Source: CAZPQK01 sp964588695 (GTDB lineage Bacteria; Krumholzibacteriota; Krumholzibacteriia; WVZY01; JAKEHA01). Taken from it: a DNA stretch of 64,000 bases. Of this stretch, positions 54,809 through 62,193 are shown in pieces. Each line of letters opens with the position of its first letter. Within the stretch, counting starts at the first letter, position 1. The position numbers were made by a program, and so were the translations under genes. Location of the stretch: positions 124,001-188,000 of the forward strand of contig CAZPQK010000006.1 in assembly GCA_964588695.1 (NCBI GenBank), written 5' to 3'. Under the pieces are notes generated by a model. It worked only from the letters and a program-made list of their open reading frames with translations, had not been told where the DNA came from and ran no database searches.

Positions 54809-55419
54809 GCGTCGAACGCTCCGAGTTTGACGACAAACCGGCGGCATCGTCCGGCGGTTTGAAGCCCTGGCATTTTTTTGTTATCGTCGGCCTCGCCGTT
54901 GCCGCGAGTTGGTGGTTGTACGTGCGTAATGACCCGCGCGGAAGTGGCGGCGCTGATTCGTTAGCGGTCACACCCGAAGTCGCCACCGTTCCGGAAGGAA
55001 GCCGGACGGTGACACTTTTTTTTGCTCGCGAAGACGACACCGTTCTGTTCGCCGAATCGCGCCAGGTGGCGATTGGCGAAACGATTAACAGTCAGGTTAC
55101 CCAGGTCGTACGCGCGTTGGTCGAAGGCCCGTCGGGAAACAACGCGGTGAGTCCGTTGCCCGAAGGTACACGTCTGTTGGGTGCGTTTTATGACAACGAG
55201 GCGTCGGCGTTGTACCTGGACTTTAGCGGTGACCTGATCGCGGGGCACAGCGGCGGAGCTTCAGCCGAGTACTACACGATCCTGGCGATAATGAAAACCG
55301 TGTCAGAAAACTTTCCCGAAGTTGTGTCGGTGCAGTTGTTGGTCGATGGGTTTCAAGTGGGAACCCTGGCTGGCCACATTGACGCCAACCGCCCGTTGAT
55401 GGTGGCGGACTGGCGGTAG
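54805..55419 (+). CDS. GerMN-domain membrane-anchored protein
   Basis: 204 residues: cytoplasmic head, one transmembrane helix (~22-40, WHFFVIVGLAVAASWWLYV), then a periplasmic GerMN domain (~65-200) with the LFFAREDDTVLFAESRQV, ALVEGPSGNNAVSPLPEGTRLLGAF and LDFSGDLIAGHSGGASAEYYTILAIMKT blocks (each seen as successive segments). GerMN was named from Bacillus spore germination but occurs widely next to peptidoglycan amidases and murI. The ATGA overlap with the amidase suggests that it assists or regulates that enzyme (inference). Confidence 0.92.
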   Translation: MSVERSEFDDKPAASSGGLKPWHFFVIVGLAVAASWWLYVRNDPRGSGGADSLAVTPEVATVPEGSRTVTLFFAREDDTVLFAESRQVAIGETINSQVTQVVRALVEGPSGNNAVSPLPEGTRLLGAFYDNEASALYLDFSGDLIAGHSGGASAEYYTILAIMKTVSENFPEVVSVQLLVDGFQVGTLAGHIDANRPLMVADWR

Positions 55420-55429
55420 AATCTCTCTT

Positions 55430-56239
55430 ATGTCCCAACCTATTGGTGTTTTTGATTCCGGCATCGGCGGATTGACGGTGCTTAAGGAACTGCTTGCGGC
55501 GTTGCCCGATGAGCGGTTTGTGTATTTTGGCGACACGGCTCGCGTGCCGTACGGTACCAAAAGTGCCCAGACGGTGCTGCGGTTTTCTCGCGAGAACGTC
55601 GAATTGCTATTGAGTCGGGATGTGAAGGCCATCGTGGTGGCGTGTAATACCGCATCGGCGGGAGCGTTGCCAACCTTGATCCGCGAATTCGACGTGCCGT
55701 TCATTGGGGTGATAGAGCCAGGCGTTCGAGCCGCGGCGCGAGCGACCCGCACTGGCAAGGTGGGAGTGGTGGCGACGGCGGCGACCGTTGGGTCGGGGGC
55801 GTATCAACGCGGCATTGCGGCGGCACGCGAGGGTTCGGAAGTGGTCGCGCAGGTATGCCCGCTGTTCGTGCCACTTGCCGAAGAAGGCTGGGTCGACGAC
55901 GACATCGCCCGTGCTGTGGCCGAGCGTTACCTGGCGCGGCTGCGCGATGCGGGCATCGATACGCTGGTGTTGGGATGCACGCACTACCCGCTGTTGCGGA
56001 AAGTAATTGCCGACACGATGGGCCCTTCGGTTACGCTGGTCGATTCGGCGGCGGAAACCGCGGTTGAAACCAATCAACTTTTGCAAACCAAGGGTTTGGC
56101 CGAAGCCGACGGCGGCGGCGCCATTGAAATTCTTTTAAGTGACTTAACGCCCGCGTTTGCCGACGTGGGTTCTCGTTTTTTGGGAAGATCGTTGGACGAC
56201 ATTTCGGTCGAACGATTTGATCCCGACGGAAGGAGTTAG
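55430..56239 (+). CDS. murI: Glutamate racemase
   Basis: 269 residues. Makes D-glutamate for the peptidoglycan stem peptide. The active-site pair C72 (VVACNTAS) and C183 (LGCTHYPLL), the N-terminal FDSGIGGLTVL and GDTARVPYG are all present. It starts 10 nt after the GerMN gene and belongs to a cell-wall cluster with the amidase, then continues into rph. Confidence 0.97.
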   Translation: MSQPIGVFDSGIGGLTVLKELLAALPDERFVYFGDTARVPYGTKSAQTVLRFSRENVELLLSRDVKAIVVACNTASAGALPTLIREFDVPFIGVIEPGVRAAARATRTGKVGVVATAATVGSGAYQRGIAAAREGSEVVAQVCPLFVPLAEEGWVDDDIARAVAERYLARLRDAGIDTLVLGCTHYPLLRKVIADTMGPSVTLVDSAAETAVETNQLLQTKGLAEADGGGAIEILLSDLTPAFADVGSRFLGRSLDDISVERFDPDGRS

Positions 56240-56240
56240 T

Positions 56241-56948
56241 ATGCGTCCCAGTGGACGTCAGCCTAATCAGAAGCGTGAGATTTCTATCGAGCGCAACTAC
56301 CTGCGTAACCCCGAAGGCTCGGCGTTGATCCGCATGGGCAACACCGCCGTTGTGTGCGCGGCCAGCGTCGATAAGTACATTCCCAAGTGGATGATGGGGC
56401 AGGGGCGGGGATGGGTTACCGGCGAGTACGGCATGCTGCCGCGAAGTACCGATTCGCGCATGCAGCGCGAAGCTGCGCGCGGTCGCAGCGGTCGCACCTA
56501 CGAAATCCAGCGCCTGATTGGCCGTAGCCTGCGCGCCGCGGTGCAACTGGACATGCTGGGCGAAGTCACGATCGTTGTGGACTGCGACGTTATTGAAGCC
56601 GACGGCGGCACCCGCACCGCTGCCATTACCGGCGGTTGCGTAGCGCTTTACGACGCCATTCAGACGCTCGGTCTTTCTGAGGATCCGATGAACTTTATGA
56701 TCTCGGCAATCAGCGTCGGACTGTGGGAAGGAACACCGGTGTTGGATTTGGACTACGCCGAAGACTCCAACGCCGAAGTTGACATGAATGTGGTCATGAC
56801 CGAAGGCGGTTCCTTCGTGGAAGTGCAAGGCACCGCCGAAGGCATGCCGTTTTCGCCCGATCAGATGAGCGAGATGGTGGGACTGGCCCGTCAGGGTTGT
56901 GCCGAACTGTTTGAAGCCCAACGCGCAGCTCTGCAGTTGAGTCGTTAA
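56241..56948 (+). CDS. rph: Ribonuclease PH
   Basis: 235 residues. Phosphorolytic 3'-5' exoribonuclease that trims tRNA 3' ends; active as a hexamer. ATG 56241 is preceded by AAGGAG at 5 nt, one base after the murI stop; the frame is open further upstream but that part is murI read in another phase. Conserved blocks: TAVVCAASVD, GRGWVTGEYGMLPRST, RGRSGRTYEIQRLIGRSLRAA (as the RNA-binding helix) and the DCDVIEADGGTRTAAITG phosphate/active-site loop. Confidence 0.97.
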   Translation: MRPSGRQPNQKREISIERNYLRNPEGSALIRMGNTAVVCAASVDKYIPKWMMGQGRGWVTGEYGMLPRSTDSRMQREAARGRSGRTYEIQRLIGRSLRAAVQLDMLGEVTIVVDCDVIEADGGTRTAAITGGCVALYDAIQTLGLSEDPMNFMISAISVGLWEGTPVLDLDYAEDSNAEVDMNVVMTEGGSFVEVQGTAEGMPFSPDQMSEMVGLARQGCAELFEAQRAALQLSR

Positions 56949-56953
56949 TCGCG

Positions 56954-57646
56954 GTGAAGCTTATCCTGGCAACCCATAACCGTGACAAGGTTCGCGAGAT
57001 TTCGCGAATGTTGCAGGGCCCGGGGTTAACCCTGCACACGACCGCAGAGTTTCCCGATGTTCCCGAACCGGTTGAGGATGGCGATACGCTTGAGGCCAAC
57101 GCGATGATAAAGGCGCGGGCAATTCGGGACGCGACGGGCATGAGTGCGTTGGCCGACGACACCGGGTTGGAAGTCGCTGCCTTGGGCGGTGCACCCGGGG
57201 TGTACGCAGCGCGTTACTCGGGCCCGGACGCGACCTACGAGAGCAATTGCGCAAAGTTGTTGCACGAAATGATAGCTGTCCCCGCGGGCAAGCGCGGCGC
57301 AGTGTTTCGCACAGTTATGGCACTGGCGATGACACCCGAAGACAGCCAACGCGTGGCGACGGCCTTGGATGAACGGGCGCCGGGTATTTCTCCGGACGCT
57401 TCTGCGGAGATCAGTGACCGCGATGTACTGTTAAGCGAAGGAATGCTCCCCGGAGAGATTGCGTCCGCGCGCGCGGGCGAAGACGGGTTTGGCTACGACC
57501 CGGTGTTCTACGTTCCTTCGCACGGCCGCACACTGGCCGAGTTTACCGTCGACGAAAAAAATGCGGTCAGCCATCGTTACCGCGCGCTTGTGGAAATGAA
57601 GTCTTTAATGATTCGAGCAGGGTTGGTGGACGTCACAAATGGCTAA
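56954..57646 (+). CDS. rdgB: XTP/dITP diphosphatase (RdgB/HAM1), with insertion
   Basis: 230 residues, GTG start. Hydrolyses XTP, dITP and other non-canonical purine triphosphates to keep them out of nucleic acids. Motifs: ATHNRDKVREI, the ALADDTGLEV metal site (D68-D69), GGAPGVYAARYSG, and FGYDPVFYVP (179-188). Between ALAMTPED and the FGYDP block there is a stretch of ~45 residues (TALDERAPGISPDASAEISD...) where the family has ~18-20, so an insertion of about 25 residues lies near the nucleotide-entry side. It follows rph by 5 nt and overlaps the ABC gene by 8 nt. Confidence 0.95.
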   Translation: MKLILATHNRDKVREISRMLQGPGLTLHTTAEFPDVPEPVEDGDTLEANAMIKARAIRDATGMSALADDTGLEVAALGGAPGVYAARYSGPDATYESNCAKLLHEMIAVPAGKRGAVFRTVMALAMTPEDSQRVATALDERAPGISPDASAEISDRDVLLSEGMLPGEIASARAGEDGFGYDPVFYVPSHGRTLAEFTVDEKNAVSHRYRALVEMKSLMIRAGLVDVTNG

Positions 57647-58544
57647 CGCGGTACGAGTGAAGAACATTGTTAAGCAGTACGACACCGTTCGCGCGGTTGA
57701 CGACGTGTCCTACGACATCCCGGCGGGATCCATTTTTGGGCTGTTAGGACCCAACGGCGCCGGCAAGACCACGTCGATTCGCATGCTGCTGCGCATTATC
57801 TTGCCTGATTCGGGCGAGATTGAGTTGTTTGGGCAGCCATCTACTAAGGTAGCCAAGGAGCGGGTCGGCTACCTTCCCGAAGAGCGTGGCCTGTACAAGA
57901 AGATGAAAGTACTCGATCTGCTGGTGTTTATCGGACGACTGCGGTCGTTGTCGGCGGTCGAGGCCCGCCAGCGTTCGACGACGTGGCTGGAACGTTTCGA
58001 CCTTGCTAACTTTGCCAAAAGCGAACTCGACGAACTTTCCAAAGGGATGCAACAGAAGGTGCAGTTTATTGCGACTGTCCTGAACGAGCCTGAACTGCTG
58101 ATCCTGGACGAACCGTTTTCGGGGCTCGATCCGGTAAACACCAACATGCTGCGCGACATTATCCTGGATTACCATCGTCGCGGACACACGATCATTTTTT
58201 CAACCCATCAGATGGATCAGGTGGAAAAGCTCTGTCAATCGATCTGCATGATCAACAAAGGCAAAGTGGTGTTGTCGGGTTCCTTGCAGGATATTAAGCG
58301 CCAGTACGGACACGGCGGCGTTACATTGCGTTTTACCGGCGACGGAACTTTTTTGGCCGACCATCCCGATGTCGCCAGCATGAGCAACTACGGCAACGAA
58401 GTGTTCCTGCGACTCCACCCCGATGGCGATCCCAACCGAGTCCTGACATCCGCACAGGAACGCCTTAGCCTGACCAAGTTCGAAGTCGCCGAGCCGACTA
58501 TTCACGATATTTTTGTCGAACGTGCGGAGGCGACCAACCGATGA
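57639..58544 (+). CDS. ABC transporter ATP-binding protein (NatA-like)
   Basis: 301 residues. Walker A GPNGAGKTT, Q-loop region LPEERGLYKKMKV, signature LSKGMQQK, Walker B LLILDEPFSGLDP and switch histidine STHQMDQVE; the C-terminal ~75 residues form a DUF4162-type extension. The E-E-R-G-L-Y motif after the Q-loop is typical of NatA-like ATPases that pair with ABC-2 or NatB permeases. The partner follows with an ATGA overlap. Confidence 0.96.
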   Translation: MANAVRVKNIVKQYDTVRAVDDVSYDIPAGSIFGLLGPNGAGKTTSIRMLLRIILPDSGEIELFGQPSTKVAKERVGYLPEERGLYKKMKVLDLLVFIGRLRSLSAVEARQRSTTWLERFDLANFAKSELDELSKGMQQKVQFIATVLNEPELLILDEPFSGLDPVNTNMLRDIILDYHRRGHTIIFSTHQMDQVEKLCQSICMINKGKVVLSGSLQDIKRQYGHGGVTLRFTGDGTFLADHPDVASMSNYGNEVFLRLHPDGDPNRVLTSAQERLSLTKFEVAEPTIHDIFVERAEATNR

Positions 58545-59812
58545 AGTTCTGGCACGTCGCCCGACGCGAGTACGTCGAGCAGGTTCGAAAGAAGAGTTTC
58601 ATTATTGGGACGATTCTGTTTCCGGTGATCATGTCGTCGTTTATCGTGATCCCGGTGTTGCTAGCCTTGTTCAACCCTGAAAAGCAACTCCAGGTAACCG
58701 TTCTGGACCAGACCGGCACCGTTGCCCCGGTGTTGGCCGATTCTTTGGCGGGCGAACTGTTGGACGACGGCCGCCCGCAGTTTGTCATTTCCATGGCCAG
58801 GGCTGCCGCCAGCGAAAATGCCGTTCGTCAGGAGCTCCTCGCGTCGGTACGTAGCGAAGATATCGACGTCCTACTCGACATTCCCGCCGATGTGTTCGAT
58901 GAAGGAGAAGTCAGCTACATCACCAAGAGTTCGCGCAGCCTGCGAGTGCTGGAGTTGTTCGAAGACCACCTTAGCGAGATCGTGCTGCGCCAGCGCCTCG
59001 AAGGCGAAGGGCTCGACTTTGACAAAGTTCGCAACCTGGTCAGTGGCGTGAACCTGGAAGTTCGCGAAGTTACCAAGGGTGGGGAACTGGGCGAGAGTGA
59101 TTTTCTTTCGGACTACATGCTCATGTTCTTGTTTGTAATGACGCTCTACGGCGTATTGATTTCGTGGGGCGTCGTGATTCAGCGCGGCATCCTCGACGAA
59201 AAACAATCGCGTATCGCAGAAGTACTGCTGAGTGTTAGCGAACCGCGTGATCTGTTCATGGGAAAACTGTTGGGGATTGGCGGTGCAGGTCTCACGCAGA
59301 TCATGATATGGGCGGCGATGGGTGTGCTGATGGCGCTCTACGGACTTAGCAGCGGCGCGTCGTTTATTGCGAACATTAACTTAAGCCCCGCCACCATCGG
59401 ATACTTTGTACTGTACTTTGTTTCTGGTTTCTTGTTGTACGCGTCGATGTTTTCGGTGATTGGCGCGGCATACAACACCGAACAGGAAGCTCAGCAGATG
59501 CAGGGCATCGTCAACATGATCCTTATCATACCGATGCTTAGCCTGATGCTGATTGTCCAAAGCCCGAACGCCGCGATCTCGGCGGTACTTTCGTTGATCC
59601 CACTGTTTACACCGATGCTGATGATGGCACGCACCGTCGTGGTCGATGTCCCCGCCTGGCAGATTCTGCTGAGCGTGGTCATCATGGCCACGTCCATCTT
59701 CATGTCGGTGTCGTTTGCGGCGCGAGTGTTCCGCATAGGGGTGCTGATGTACGGCAAAAAGCCGTCGATTCGCGAGATTGCCCGCTGGTACCGCATGGCG
59801 GGGAAGGCTTAG
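58541..59812 (+). CDS. ABC-2 type permease (NatB-like)
   Basis: 423 residues. One helix near the N-terminus (~20-45, SFIIGTILFPVIMSSFIVIPVL), a large extracytoplasmic domain (~50-185), then five or six helices from ~190 to the end, with EKQSRIAEVLLSVSEPRDLFMGKLLG, the conserved ABC-2 coupling segment. This is the NatB/ABC-2_3 layout used for sodium or small-molecule export. It ends the housekeeping run; the transported substrate is unknown. Confidence 0.95.
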   Translation: MKFWHVARREYVEQVRKKSFIIGTILFPVIMSSFIVIPVLLALFNPEKQLQVTVLDQTGTVAPVLADSLAGELLDDGRPQFVISMARAAASENAVRQELLASVRSEDIDVLLDIPADVFDEGEVSYITKSSRSLRVLELFEDHLSEIVLRQRLEGEGLDFDKVRNLVSGVNLEVREVTKGGELGESDFLSDYMLMFLFVMTLYGVLISWGVVIQRGILDEKQSRIAEVLLSVSEPRDLFMGKLLGIGGAGLTQIMIWAAMGVLMALYGLSSGASFIANINLSPATIGYFVLYFVSGFLLYASMFSVIGAAYNTEQEAQQMQGIVNMILIIPMLSLMLIVQSPNAAISAVLSLIPLFTPMLMMARTVVVDVPAWQILLSVVIMATSIFMSVSFAARVFRIGVLMYGKKPSIREIARWYRMAGKA

Positions 59813-59831
59813 GGCCGCAAAAAAGCCTCGC

Positions 59832-59860
59832 TTGTACTTAGGGCCGCGAGGCCGTATTCT
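59832..59860 (+). promoter_or_regulatory. Promoter of tRNA-Pro
   Basis: TTGTAC (59832-59837), 17-nt spacer, TATTCT (59855-59860), nine nt before the mature tRNA 5' end. The same stretch contains a GCCTCGC/GCGAGGC hairpin (59825-59852) with a T6 run only in the minus direction, a possible terminator for transcripts arriving from the right. Confidence 0.6.
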
Positions 59861-59869
59861 TCCCTCACA

Positions 59870-59948
<79 letters not shown>

Positions 59949-59956
59949 ATTTTTAA

Positions 59957-59990
59957 AAACGGGTTACGACGATGGTGTCGTAACCCGTTT
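59957..59990. terminator. Bidirectional terminator after tRNA-Pro
   Basis: Perfect 14-bp stem AAACGGGTTACGAC / GTCGTAACCCGTTT with loop GATGGT. Plus strand is followed by CTTGC after TTT, minus strand by a TTTTTAAAAA tract, so it stops both the tRNA and the converging 60091-61374 gene. Confidence 0.88.
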
Positions 59991-59995
59991 CTTGC
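59970..59995. repeat. 26-nt imperfect direct repeat, left copy
   Basis: The right half of the tRNA-Pro terminator recurs at 61568-61593. The two copies share the exact 17-mer GGTGTCGTAACCCGTTT plus flanking CGATGG and TTGC, with a one-base indel on either side. They bracket the secreted FlgD-tail gene. Confidence 0.7.
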
Positions 59996-60090
59996 GTACG
60001 GGGCGCTTCCGGTGTCACGGTTGTACGAGTACTTGCGGTGGACGGCCCGCTGGAGACTCGCTCCGAAAGAGCTGCTCTCGGAGTTTCTAG

Positions 60091-61374
60091 CTATTTCAGA
60101 AGCACCAGTTTGACAGTTCTCATGTCCGTTCCAATTCCAACCCGTGCGTAGTACACACCGCTGGTAGCCCGCGACCCCGTGGTAGTCTCCCCGTTCCAGG
60201 TAAGGCTATGTTGGCCTGGATTTCGTTTCGTCGTTCCAAAGTCGTGGACGAGTTTGCCCTTGATGTCGAAAATGGCAACCCGAGTGTCCGCCGGTTCATT
60301 TAGTGTAAACGAAATGGTTGTTTTAGGATTGAAAGGGTTGGGGTAGGCACGTAGTCCCTTGCCGGAATCCCAGTGCGCGGTTTGAGTTGCGTCGCAGCAC
60401 GGGTTATCGGGACCGTAGGGAGGCTGCTCTTCCTCGTGATCTGTTGGCGTCTCTCCTATAACGACCCATGATTTAACCCACCACTTTTCGTGAGAGCAGT
60501 TAGATGCGTCTAGCGTGAATGTGTACTCCCCATTCGGGTTTTCAACATCAATCGGCCAAGAGATGGTGTTGTACGGTTGACTACAATCGAAGGTTCCCGT
60601 CGCGATTACATCAGACCCCCAGCGGTCGGCGATCGAGAGCTCGTACCAGCGGGCGTTTTGAAGATGGAGTGTGAAAGTCTGGCCATTTTGGAGCAAATAA
60701 CCGCCTGGATCGACCACAACGATAGGCTGGTCAGCGCACGCTGGCCGACTTGGATCCTGGCAATAAGGGAGGCCATTTGACTTAACTCGTACTTCGTCGA
60801 TCACAACGTTACCGCCCCGCAAAGCTTGAAAACCTAGATGGCGATAAGGCTTGTCAGCTTGGATGACGACTAATAAGTCGTGCCATGCAAACGCTGGCTC
60901 ATCAATCTTCACTTGTCGTGTGGTGCCGGGTGATGATTCGGTTATGGTTGTTTCGCTCAAATGTACGCTTATCGAGCCCATTCCTGGCCGTACCGGATAG
61001 TTTCGACTACCTGCTTTGAAACTAATCTCGTAGGAAAAACCCACTACCATTGGGGCATCGAGTTTGACGGCGATCCCTTCGTTCCATTTACGACCACTCT
61101 GGCCTGATGTGTGCGAGCGGAGGAATATCCAGTTTGTTCCGTTTGGCGTCGTTGTAACAATTCGCTCCTTTTCGCTAGGTGCACACCCTTCGGAGACTAG
61201 ATCCGGAGAGTTCTTGAAGGAATACCATGGGGTAGGAAGTATTGTGCCTGCATAAGGACAATTTATGGGTGATAGCTCAAAGTCGCCGTTGGGGACGATG
61301 TTCGTCGCCAGCGCCGCGCTGGTGAAGAGAGGGGCGAACAAACAAAGTGCAAAACATGCGATCGCGAGTTTCAT
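60091..61374 (-). CDS. Secreted protein with FlgD-like C-terminal sorting domain
   Basis: 427 residues. Signal peptide cleaved after SAALA. Residues ~25-200 start NIVPNGDFELSP and end in a FQALRGGNVVIDEVRV strand, the pattern of a carbohydrate-binding-module-like jelly roll; a middle domain (~215-310) is Ig-like with a lone-pair of cysteines; a proline/acidic linker leads to a FlgD-like domain (~345-427) with YPNPFNPKTTISF, VAIFDIKGKLV, SGVYYARV and a final KLVLLK. Such tails direct type IX-like or related surface export. AAAGGAG precedes the ATG but lies in the arm of a hairpin. Base composition looks a few percent lower in GC than the housekeeping genes. No enzyme motif is seen. Confidence 0.9.
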   Translation of the reverse strand: MKLAIACFALCLFAPLFTSAALATNIVPNGDFELSPINCPYAGTILPTPWYSFKNSPDLVSEGCAPSEKERIVTTTPNGTNWIFLRSHTSGQSGRKWNEGIAVKLDAPMVVGFSYEISFKAGSRNYPVRPGMGSISVHLSETTITESSPGTTRQVKIDEPAFAWHDLLVVIQADKPYRHLGFQALRGGNVVIDEVRVKSNGLPYCQDPSRPACADQPIVVVDPGGYLLQNGQTFTLHLQNARWYELSIADRWGSDVIATGTFDCSQPYNTISWPIDVENPNGEYTFTLDASNCSHEKWWVKSWVVIGETPTDHEEEQPPYGPDNPCCDATQTAHWDSGKGLRAYPNPFNPKTTISFTLNEPADTRVAIFDIKGKLVHDFGTTKRNPGQHSLTWNGETTTGSRATSGVYYARVGIGTDMRTVKLVLLK

Positions 61375-61382
61375 AACTCACT

Positions 61383-61424
61383 CCTTTCGTTGCGGGTTAC
61401 TGCGCTCCCCGCACGCAACAAAGG
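61383..61424 (-). promoter_or_regulatory. Hairpin that can mask the ribosome binding site
   Basis: On the minus-strand transcript CCTTTGTTGCG (from 61424) pairs with CGCAACGAAAGG (to 61383), 11 bp with one bulged G. The 3' arm contains the AAAGG of the Shine-Dalgarno sequence for the 61374 start, so folding should reduce translation. Confidence 0.5.
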
Positions 61425-61432
61425 TGAAGTTT

Positions 61433-61483
61433 GTCCAGCTGGACTTAGTTACACTTACATAGAGAAGTACAGGGAAGTGCCAA
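61433..61483 (-). promoter_or_regulatory. Promoter and palindromic operator for the FlgD-tail gene
   Basis: Minus strand: TTGGCA (61483-61478), 16-nt spacer, TATGTA (61461-61456). Just past the expected start lies a perfect 12-nt palindrome GTCCAGCTGGAC (61433-61444), well placed for a repressor. Confidence 0.5.
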
Positions 61484-61567
61484 AAATGTTGGTAGGTCAT
61501 CTGAAAAAACTGAATTACTTGTTTGGGATGTGCGAGACATAGCGACCACGCTGACCATGCTCGGCAT

Positions 61568-61593
61568 CGATGGGTGTCGTAACCCGTTTTTGC
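61568..61593. repeat. 26-nt imperfect direct repeat, right copy
   Basis: Matches the loop and right arm of the tRNA-Pro terminator (see 59970-59995) in the same orientation, including its T-rich end, but without the left arm, so it cannot fold as a terminator. Confidence 0.7.
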
Positions 61594-61914
61594 AATCTTC
61601 TCTTATCTAGATATCTTCCCGCTTCAAGCTAAGAAAAAAGAATACTTAGACCAACGCGTCAACTAATCGCGACGAATGAAAAGCAAATCTGGGCGACACC
61701 CTTCGATAACCGACAACCGTTGCGAAGCTTGCATCACGGCTTCGCTTTACCCAACCTGACAACTCCGTTTGACGAAACACTGCGCGCAACAGTGCCTGCG
61801 CCATGCATCGGCGCGCCGCGCGCGAATCCTGTTGAACCCAACGAACGAATGGTTACGCTTTGGTAACCAACTCAGGTGAGTTGGACTTTAACACCCCTTC
61901 TTTGGAGGTTTAGT

Positions 61915-62133
61915 ATGCGTAAGGTGTTCGTCGGTCTAGCTCTCACCGTTGTTCTCGCACTTGGAATCACCGTCGGAATGAGCACGGCGCCCGCGCCGGC
62001 CGACGCTGGGTTCTGCTGGTATGAGTGCGGATGCAACGGCGTTCCGATGAAATGTTGTTACGGACCGTACGGCGTCGCGTGTAAGCCCGACCCGAACGCT
62101 CCAATTCAGTGTCCGCAAGTATCGGACTGCTAG
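61915..62133 (+). CDS. Small secreted cysteine-rich peptide
   Basis: 72 residues. ATG 61915 follows TGGAGG at 6 nt; the frame is open to 61876 but the added residues do not resemble a signal. A Sec signal peptide (RK start, hydrophobic core 4-21) ends at A-D-A31, leaving a mature peptide of ~41 residues with eight cysteines at 34, 38, 40, 47, 48, 56, 66 and 72, spaced C-x3-C-x-C-x6-CC-x7-C-x9-C-x5-C. The tail is otherwise Gly/Pro/Tyr-rich and uncharged. Four disulfides are possible. No known family is recognised; exported toxin, signal, structural peptide or metal binder are open options. A strong hairpin and a thioredoxin-fold gene follow, suggesting that the neighbour handles its cysteines. 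Confidence 0.85.
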   Translation: MRKVFVGLALTVVLALGITVGMSTAPAPADAGFCWYECGCNGVPMKCCYGPYGVACKPDPNAPIQCPQVSDC

Positions 62134-62143
62134 ACCTGGTAAC

Positions 62144-62172
62144 GGGCGGTCGGTGTTTGTCACCGGCCGCCC
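62144..62172 (+). other. Intercistronic stem-loop between peptide and thioredoxin-fold genes
   Basis: Twelve-bp stem GGGCGGTCGGTG / CACCGGCCGCCC (one T-G pair), loop TTTGT, no T tract after it. Such hairpins protect the 3' end of an upstream cistron or let only part of the transcripts continue, which would make the peptide more abundant than the downstream protein. Confidence 0.65.
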
Positions 62173-62193
62173 ACTTCGTGAAGGTTTGAACTC

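Larger units (their letters stand above)
61375..61914. other. 540-nt intergenic region with several hairpins
   Basis: Left part: control elements of the minus-strand gene and the right copy of the direct repeat. Middle: TTGCAA (61590-61595), 16 nt, TATCTT (61612-61617) is a possible plus-strand promoter; a 7-bp stem GCGAAGC/GCTTCGC (61722-61745) is followed by TTTA. Right: two mutually exclusive hairpins, GGTTAC/GTAACC (61851-61868) and CCAACTC/GAGTTGG (61867-61884), sit in the leader of the cysteine-rich peptide gene. No protein gene is supported. Confidence 0.5.

Noticed and set aside
56031..56921. 296-codon antisense frame over murI/rph
   Set aside because: Shadow of two firmly identified genes; low-complexity, histidine-rich translation with no domain.
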